DNA of 64,000 bases from Aphanothece sacrum FPU1 (lineage in GTDB: Bacteria > Cyanobacteriota > Cyanobacteriia > Cyanobacteriales > Microcystaceae), in the NCBI RefSeq assembly GCF_003864295.1, contig NZ_BDQK01000016.1, forward strand, positions 186,001 to 250,000, read 5' to 3'. A program made the position numbers and the translations under genes. Of this stretch, positions 59,479 through 64,000 are shown piece by piece. A model generated the notes under the pieces. That model saw only the letters and a list, made by a program, of their open reading frames with translations. It searched no databases and was not told the DNA's origin. Within the stretch, counting starts at the first letter, position 1. Every line of letters starts with the position of its first letter.

Positions 59479-59534
59479 TTCCTTGACTACTTAATGTCAA
59501 AGAATGCAAGTTTTTTAACAAGAGTTTAACCCCA
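59479..59534 (-). repeat. Duplicated 56-bp fragment of the DUF3352 gene
   Basis: Bases 59479-59534 match 61104-61159, inside the DUF3352 coding region, at 53 of 56 positions. Read on the minus strand it encodes GVKLLLKNLHSLTLSSQG, compared with GVKPLLKNLHSLTLSSQG in the full gene. It lies in the gap between the HTH gene and the HicB-like gene. It is a partial gene duplication that carries no complete gene. Confidence 0.75.
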
Positions 59535-59545
59535 TATATTAATAT

Positions 59546-59866
59546 TTATAGTTCTATTAATACCCTGATTTTAGCTGCTTGTGTATCAACTTTCGGCTTA
59601 AGAATAATTTCAATATCTTTATCAAGAGCATTGAGGATAGAAAACAAATCTTCAAGAAAAAATTGACTAAGTTTTCCCTTGATTAATTGAGATGCTTCTA
59701 ATTTTGATATGCCTAAAGTTTCTGCCGTTTCAGTTTCCGTGAAGTTCCTTTCATTGACAATATCAATAATACGAGATAGAATCTGAGCGCGGACTAAAGT
59801 TTGTTTTGCTTCTGGATCACCTAAATCATCGAAAATATTACCATTACTTTTTTCAAAATCGCTCAT
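59546..59866 (-). CDS. HTH (XRE/HigA-like) antitoxin-type regulator
   Basis: This 106-residue protein has a helix-turn-helix: RIIDIVNERNFTETETAETLGISKLEASQLIKGKLSQF, then a FFLEDLFSILNALDKDIEIILKP end. This is the HigA/XRE-type layout common in type II toxin-antitoxin loci. Its ATG overlaps by one base the stop of the BrnA-like remnant upstream, suggesting coupled translation in the ancestral operon. No HigB-type toxin is adjacent. It may regulate its own locus or be a solitary regulator. Confidence 0.8.
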   Translation of the reverse strand: MSDFEKSNGNIFDDLGDPEAKQTLVRAQILSRIIDIVNERNFTETETAETLGISKLEASQLIKGKLSQFFLEDLFSILNALDKDIEIILKPKVDTQAAKIRVLIEL

Positions 59867-60078
59867 TATCGGACTAATTCTTCCCGTAAAACACGACGCG
59901 GTAAAGCTTCTAATGATTCATCTTTATACTGTATATGTTCCCGTAAAACTTCGTTAATTAATTTTTGATAGTTGCCTCCATTTTTGGCATTTACAACTTC
60001 ACGAAACCAGTCAATAATATCATCATCAAGGCATAGTGTAATCTGAGTTTTTCCTTGAGGAATAGGATCAATTGCACA
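59866..60078 (-). pseudogene. BrnA-like (CopG-type) antitoxin gene lacking its start
   Basis: On the minus strand an open frame encodes DPIPQGKTQITLCLDDDIID, WFREVVNAKNGGNYQKLINE and then VLREHIQ, typical of BrnA/DUF4415 antitoxins. A TAA lies just 5' of the first readable codon and no ATG, GTG or TTG is available, so the N-terminus has been lost or frameshifted. Its stop overlaps the HTH gene start in TAATG. The partner BrnT toxin is not present. I treat it as a pseudogene; rescue by a non-canonical start is less likely. Confidence 0.65.
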
Positions 60079-60139
60079 TTATTTTTGTGGTAATAAAATC
60101 GTATTACTATTTCATAGTTTATTCTTCATATTATTCCAC

Positions 60140-60340
60140 TTATTCTTTATTTAACCCTGCCTTAAAAATATTCTCGATTTCTTGATAGTTCATTTGGGAA
60201 GGGGGGGGATATTTAAAGAGGTTTTTTTTACGATCTAGTAAGATTTCTAAGGCTTGACTAAAAGCTTCTTCATCGTGGCGATGTTCAGATAAATATTGAC
60301 GAAGTTCAGTGTTATTCATGTCAGAGAGTTGTTTTTTCAT
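60140..60340 (-). CDS. DUF6887-like small protein
   Basis: This 66-residue helical protein contains MNNTELRQYLSEHRHDEEAFSQALEILLDRK, followed by YPPPSQMNYQEIENIFKAGLN. This N-terminal pattern (ELRxYLxxHRxDEEAF) is that of DUF6887, a cyanobacterial family usually encoded beside DUF6888. The start overlaps the stop of the upstream 60-residue gene by four bases (ATGA), so the pair is translated together. The arrangement suggests a toxin-antitoxin-like pair; that is inference. Confidence 0.72.
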   Translation of the reverse strand: MKKQLSDMNNTELRQYLSEHRHDEEAFSQALEILLDRKKNLFKYPPPSQMNYQEIENIFKAGLNKE

Positions 60341-60519
60341 AATTCAAAGTCCCAAATTCCTGCTTGATTGATTGTAATTTCTAGTCCATTATTAATTCCT
60401 GCTAAGAGGTAGATTGTTTTTAGTCTTTGGTCATAACGGAATAGGTTGATGGGTTGATAAAGATTTGAGAGTAGTTGACAAATAAAGATTGCGGTATCTT
60501 TCTGTTGATCGGTAGGCAA
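60337..60519 (-). CDS. DUF6888-like small protein
   Basis: This 60-residue protein contains FICQLLSNLYQPINLFRYDQRLKTIYLLAGINNGLEITINQAGIWDFEL. The QxLSNLYQPIxLFRxDxRxxxIxxLAG pattern fits DUF6888. It is the first gene of a two-gene operon with the DUF6887-like gene. Biochemical role is unknown. Together the pair is the only complete small-gene pair in this antitoxin-rich patch. Confidence 0.72.
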   Translation of the reverse strand: MPTDQQKDTAIFICQLLSNLYQPINLFRYDQRLKTIYLLAGINNGLEITINQAGIWDFEL

Positions 60520-60603
60520 TGAATTATTAACTCCTTGTATTAATTTCTATTCTATCTTGTAAGAGTTTAAACATCTATTTTCTCATTCTAGCTTATTATC
60601 CTT

Positions 60604-60629
60604 GTAGGGGCAAATGGCATTTGCCCTCC
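60604..60629. repeat. Small palindrome GTAGGGGCAAATG/GCATTTGCCCTCC
   Basis: GGGCAAATG is followed at once by its complement CATTTGCCC (overlapping on GC), within GTAGGGG-type flanks. It abuts the start of the next open frame (ATG 60633) and occupies its ribosome binding site region. It probably belongs to the GTAGGGG family of cyanobacterial palindromes. Confidence 0.6.
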
Positions 60630-60632
60630 GAT

Positions 60633-60899
60633 ATGATATTCTACCCCCTGGAAAATCCTGCTGAGTTTCGCATTATTGGCGATCGCAAACTTTACGATCG
60701 CTTCCTCGGTCAAGAAATCAACGACCTAAGCAACCCCGATAAACCCAGAATTTGGCGACTCCTGCTCAAAAGAGACGGTTATTCCTATATCTTCCCTGCC
60801 CTCCCGGAAAACAATCCCAAGTTAACTATTCCCGTGGCGATCGTTTATGAAAGGGATAATGGTGTTCAGTTAACAATTCTTAATTCTTCCCCATCCTGA
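60633..60899 (+). CDS. Hypothetical protein
   Basis: This ~88-residue protein contains YPLENPAEFRIIGDRKLYDRFLGQEINDLSNPDKPRIWRLLLKRDGYSYIFPALPENNP, then a beta-rich end. I recognise no family. The open frame extends to a TTG at 60621 inside a palindromic repeat; the ATG at 60633 is more likely. Composition and HIP1-containing codons look native. No Shine-Dalgarno is visible because the repeat occupies that place. Existence is moderately supported; function unknown. Confidence 0.5.
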   Translation: MIFYPLENPAEFRIIGDRKLYDRFLGQEINDLSNPDKPRIWRLLLKRDGYSYIFPALPENNPKLTIPVAIVYERDNGVQLTILNSSPS

Positions 60900-60977
60900 C
60901 CTTGATGACGATTCCCCTTTCCGTTGTAAATTTATCCGTAGGGTCTTAATAATATTAAGCTTGATCGATTTGGATGA

Positions 60978-61039
60978 TGGGCGGGTTTATTTAACATATT
61001 GGTCACAATCATAGGCTTTTGTCAAAAACCCGCCCCTAC
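60978..61039. repeat. GTAGGGGCGGG-type repeat
   Basis: TGATGGGCGGGTTTATTTAAC at the left (tip decayed) and AAAAACCCGCCCCTAC at the right make a 62-bp inverted-repeat element of the family at 620-684. It ends 15 bp past the DUF3352 stop on the minus strand and could act as a hairpin at the end of that transcript. Confidence 0.7.
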
Positions 61040-61053
61040 AAGTTCTAACTTTT

Positions 61054-62766
61054 TTAAACTCCTACATTAAAGAAAATAGTTGCACGACGAATCCCTTTTT
61101 CACTTCCTTGACTACTTAAAGTCAAAGAATGCAAGTTTTTTAACAATGGTTTAACCCCAAATTCAACCACCCGCGCAATGGGTAATTTTTGAGTTAAAAT
61201 AGGTTGAGTTTCTGTCCAATTGACATAAAAATAACCATCATTTTCAGGAGATAATCCCTCAATAACGTGCTGAAATTCTTCCGTTTCTAATAACTTAGGT
61301 GTGGTATTTGAAATAGCTTGAGAAATTCCTTCTACAGAACTCGAAAAAATGACATAGTTGTCAATTTCTCCATGTACTCCGCTTACTTGCGCTTCTAAAC
61401 GGGCTAAATTAGTCTTACCTTTGTTAATAGCTGTACTTAACTTTGTCCAAGCAGTAACATCGGTATCTAATAAGGATAAATTCCCTACACTATAACCCTG
61501 GTCTTGTGCTAATTCATCAAACTTTTCTAGCACTTCATTAATATTAACTCCAGGAATTTTTTGCGCCACAAAAATCCAATCGGGTTCACCCCCATCAGGA
61601 TGAGGCACTAAACCTAAACTAAATTCCCCTTGAACCCAAGGAAACACCTCTTTAGACAAATTTAGACCTAAAGGTTCTTGTAGATAGGTTATAGAACGAT
61701 TTAAGAATTGTTGTAAGGGGCTATCTTTTTCTAATCCTGTCTCAATTTGCTGCCATAATTGATTTAAATCTGTTCCTGCGGCCGTTAAGACGCTACTAGC
61801 AGGAATATAAGCTAATGCACCTACAGGGTTAGATAAGGCAGCAGGACGATCATTTGCACCGGATACGCCAATTAAGGCGGTTTGTGCGACTAAACCCTCA
61901 GATTTAAGGGAAAATGCCACTGTTAAGGTTTGGGTAATTTCGGGTAATTCAGGAATGGATAAATTGCTTAACCAAGCAGATAAGGCCGGAAAATTAGTAT
62001 AAACAATGCCAATTCTAGGGTCTATAATGGTATCTAAAGCTTGTTGATAAGCGGTTGAATTTTTTAAATTTAAGTCAGGAACTTGTACATTATTGATCGC
62101 TTCTTTTAACACAATTGGATCGTTAGCAAATAACACCATGTTATTAACAAATGCACTCGCTGACAGAGGAGTTTTAGAATTAATTTCACGAGAACGTTGA
62201 TAAATTAAATTAATGCCTTTGTAAGCTTCAAAAACCAAATCAGAAGTTCCCGCGATCGCGTCTTTAGAATAGGAAGTTTGGAGAAATTCTTTAGCTAACT
62301 GTTGATCTTTTGTGGAAACTGCTAATAAATAACCAGCATTAATACCATTATCTCGATTATGATCAAAATCAAGAGAAGTAACAGCTAGAGTAATTTCTTC
62401 TCCTAACCAAGGTTGAATTTGAGTGGAATAGTCTAAACCTGTTTTAGCGAGTAAAGTTTCTTCTATCTGACGAATTTCTCGACGCGATCGCCGTCTATTT
62501 TGAGGCAAGGCGATCAAACGAGCAAAGCTTTCTAAGCGATCAGGATTGGTTAGTAATGATACCATAACTGGGGCTTGTTTAGGAACAAAAACTGCTGCCA
62601 CAGGATTTTTTGTTACCCCACCCTCTAACAAATTGAGGGGACTTTGGGCTAAGATCGAATAGAGACTACCACCAGCGAGGGATAGGAAAAGGACAGCAGT
62701 TATAGCGAGGGTGATCAAGAAAGGACGAAACTTCACAGTAATTTTTCTGGGGTGATCGACTACCAT
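61054..62766 (-). CDS. DUF3352 domain protein
   Basis: This 570-residue protein has an N-terminal membrane anchor (FLITLAITAVLFLSLAGGSLYSILA) and a long periplasmic or lumenal region that matches DUF3352: VAAVFVPKQAPVMVSLLTNPDRLESFARL near the start, IGIVYTNFPALSAWLSNLS and LAYIPASSVLTAAGTDLNQLW in the middle, then FSLGLVPHPDGGEPDWIFVAQ. The family is widespread in cyanobacteria and of unknown function. A 56-bp piece of this gene is duplicated at 59479-59534. It diverges from the rhodanese gene. Confidence 0.88.
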   Translation of the reverse strand: MVVDHPRKITVKFRPFLITLAITAVLFLSLAGGSLYSILAQSPLNLLEGGVTKNPVAAVFVPKQAPVMVSLLTNPDRLESFARLIALPQNRRRSRREIRQIEETLLAKTGLDYSTQIQPWLGEEITLAVTSLDFDHNRDNGINAGYLLAVSTKDQQLAKEFLQTSYSKDAIAGTSDLVFEAYKGINLIYQRSREINSKTPLSASAFVNNMVLFANDPIVLKEAINNVQVPDLNLKNSTAYQQALDTIIDPRIGIVYTNFPALSAWLSNLSIPELPEITQTLTVAFSLKSEGLVAQTALIGVSGANDRPAALSNPVGALAYIPASSVLTAAGTDLNQLWQQIETGLEKDSPLQQFLNRSITYLQEPLGLNLSKEVFPWVQGEFSLGLVPHPDGGEPDWIFVAQKIPGVNINEVLEKFDELAQDQGYSVGNLSLLDTDVTAWTKLSTAINKGKTNLARLEAQVSGVHGEIDNYVIFSSSVEGISQAISNTTPKLLETEEFQHVIEGLSPENDGYFYVNWTETQPILTQKLPIARVVEFGVKPLLKNLHSLTLSSQGSEKGIRRATIFFNVGV

Positions 62767-62853
62767 TATTGATTGTAATCTGCTTTGATAATTAAAACCG
62801 TATTAATCGTTTAAGCTGTTAAGTTAGATAACAATATTCTTTTTTTTACCATT

Positions 62854-63204
62854 ATGTCTCCATATCCACCCCTTTCTCAGATTACAGTTGAAGAATTAGC
62901 TAAAAAATTAACACAAAGAGATCATGAGTTACAATTGATAGATGTGCGAGAATTTCATGAAGTAGAGATAGCCTATATCCAAGGGTTTGAAATACTTCCC
63001 CTAAGTCAAGCAACCCAATGGTCTGAGGAGATTAACACTCGCTTTAACCCTGAGATAGAAACTTTAGTAATCTGTCATCATGGAATGCGATCGGCCCAGA
63101 TGTGTTATTGGTTACTGAATAAGGGCTTCACTAATGTTAAAAATGTCTTGGGTGGTATTGATGCTTATTCCCTGAAAGTTGATCCGAGTATCCCTCAATA
63201 CTAA
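62854..63204 (+). CDS. Single-domain rhodanese-like protein
   Basis: This 116-residue rhodanese has the active-site cysteine Cys74 in VICHHGMRSAQM, giving a CHHGMRS loop. The N-terminal block LIDVREFHEVEIAYIQGFEILPLSQ and C-terminal NVKNVLGGIDAYSLKVDPSIPQY are typical. Single-domain rhodaneses move persulfide sulfur; the partner is unknown. It is upstream of hrcA on the same strand, 152 bp apart, probably with a separate promoter. Confidence 0.92.
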   Translation: MSPYPPLSQITVEELAKKLTQRDHELQLIDVREFHEVEIAYIQGFEILPLSQATQWSEEINTRFNPEIETLVICHHGMRSAQMCYWLLNKGFTNVKNVLGGIDAYSLKVDPSIPQY

Positions 63205-63356
63205 TTATCGGCAACTGAGGGCAAGAACTCAAATCTTCTGCTGTATTTTTTAAGAATCTTGGTTCAACCTGTCTATTTTCTCCCAAGAGGCGTTATACTG
63301 TCAGGAAAAATTGACTTAAGATTTTGTTTTTTTAATACAATTAGCCAATTTATCTA

Positions 63357-64000
63357 ATGATGACTGTTGCAACCTCTTTAACTAAACGGTATCAAAATAT
63401 TTTACGAGCAACTATTCAACATTATATTGCCACGGCCGAACCTGTTGGGTCAAGAACCTTGGTAGAAGAATATAATTTTAGTGTTAGTTCAGCGACTATT
63501 CGTCAAGCATTAGGAAAATTAGAAAAAGATGGGTTATTATATCAACCTCATACCTCTGCGGGAAGAATTCCTTCTGACTGTGGTTATCGAATTTATGTTG
63601 ATAGTTTGATGACACCAGATAATAAAATTGGTCAAAAGATAGAACAACGTTTAACTAAGGAATTAAGACGAGAAACCTATAGTTTTGAGAGTTTGTTACA
63701 GAGGGCCACTCAAATTTTAGCTAATTTAAGTGGTTATATTGCCCTAATTACTCTGCCTCAAACTTCTACTAATCAATTACGTCATCTGCAATTAGTTGAA
63801 GTTTCTTCAACACAAGTTATGTTAGTTATTGTGACTGAAAATTATCAAACTCAGTCAATTTTAATTGATCTTCCTGCTTCTAATTGTCAAAATGAGTCAA
63901 ACAATGAAGATAATTTAACGGAAGAATTACATATTTTATCTAATTTTTTAAATGCTCAACTAAAAGGCAAATGTATATCAGATTTTGCTACTTTAAATTG
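63357..64000 (+). CDS. hrcA: Heat-inducible repressor HrcA, 5' part
   Basis: The gene runs off the window; the first 214 codons are present. The N-terminal winged helix is clear: LTKRYQNILRATIQHYIATAEPVGSRTLVEEYNFSVSSATIRQALGKLEKDGLLYQPHTSAGRIPSDCGYRIYVD. The following region (SFESLLQRATQILANLSGYIALITLPQTS) is the GAF-like dimer domain. HrcA binds CIRCE operators upstream of groESL and similar genes. No CIRCE inverted repeat is visible in the 150 bp before this gene. Two ATG codons (63357, 63360) are possible starts. Confidence 0.93.
   Translation, partial: MMTVATSLTKRYQNILRATIQHYIATAEPVGSRTLVEEYNFSVSSATIRQALGKLEKDGLLYQPHTSAGRIPSDCGYRIYVDSLMTPDNKIGQKIEQRLTKELRRETYSFESLLQRATQILANLSGYIALITLPQTSTNQLRHLQLVEVSSTQVMLVIVTENYQTQSILIDLPASNCQNESNNEDNLTEELHILSNFLNAQLKGKCISDFATLN

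Noticed and set aside
59413-59545. A HicA toxin gene next to the HicB-like gene
   Set aside because: Frames in this gap encode a copied fragment of the DUF3352 gene, not the HicA double-stranded-RNA-binding fold.

Overview
The window is chromosomal DNA of a cyanobacterium, most likely a unicellular Crocosphaera/Cyanothece/Rippkaea-like member of the Chroococcales. The evidence is the frequent HIP1 octamer GCGATCGC, the low-to-middling GC content, a lipoprotein PsbQ (CyanoQ), a photosystem II assembly operon in the same order as Synechocystis slr0144-slr0151, cyanobacterial-type Lpt and DUF families, and many short palindromic repeats. I saw no rRNA, tRNA or CRISPR array, and no complete insertion sequence. 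Genus-level placement is inference.

Layout. 1-690: repeat-rich, no supported gene. 692-1084: DUF1622 membrane protein. 1240-5877: eight-gene photosystem II assembly operon (two V4R proteins, two 2Fe-2S ferredoxins, two globin-fold-like helical proteins, a TPR membrane protein). 5990-9901 (minus): DUF29 gene, then lptA, lptB, an LptF/G permease and a GatD-like amidotransferase, which together look like an envelope-building unit. 10187-12355: CadD-type transporter and an SLBB polysaccharide exporter. 12442-14647: a partner-switching module (STAS, HATPase kinase, cNMP-PP2C phosphatase). 14751-24342: lpxD, hydrolase, PEP-CTERM protein, inositol-phosphatase-like gene, DUF389, SNF2 helicase, YceD-like DUF177. 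24503-31376: hisS, coaBC, psbQ and an FAD amine oxidase. 31598-36039: pentapeptide protein, unknowns, and cobB carrying a repeat inserted in frame. 36040-36633: a strongly folded RNA candidate with a 24-codon ORF, then a MITE. 36634-38676: SLH-domain porin.

39108-50351 is the most distinctive region. It encodes a fatty acyl-AMP ligase fused to an ACP, a second ACP fused to a thioester reductase, and two membrane desaturases, closed by a terminator. It is followed by a TMEM175-like protein, an MFS protein fused in frame to a DevB-type HlyD adaptor, and DevC and DevA. I infer a pathway in which a fatty acid is activated, loaded on ACP, desaturated while tethered, released reductively as an aldehyde or alcohol, and exported by a DevBCA-type pump. 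It resembles heterocyst glycolipid release and export, but no polyketide synthase is present.

50650-64000 returns to core genes: cysK, a J-domain protein, a cupin, a PspA/Vipp1-family protein, an MFS transporter, glgP, a patch of orphan antitoxin-like genes and remnants (59102-60519), a DUF3352 protein, a rhodanese and the 5' part of hrcA, which runs off the window.

Small repeats are a theme. There are at least seven copies or fragments of a ~65-bp palindromic element with GTAGGGGCGGG ends, two MITE copies with perfect 26-bp inverted repeats, an inverted pair of ~163-bp elements, identical 26-bp palindromes between two convergent gene pairs, and 7- or 8-bp tandem repeats sitting where ribosome binding sites should be.
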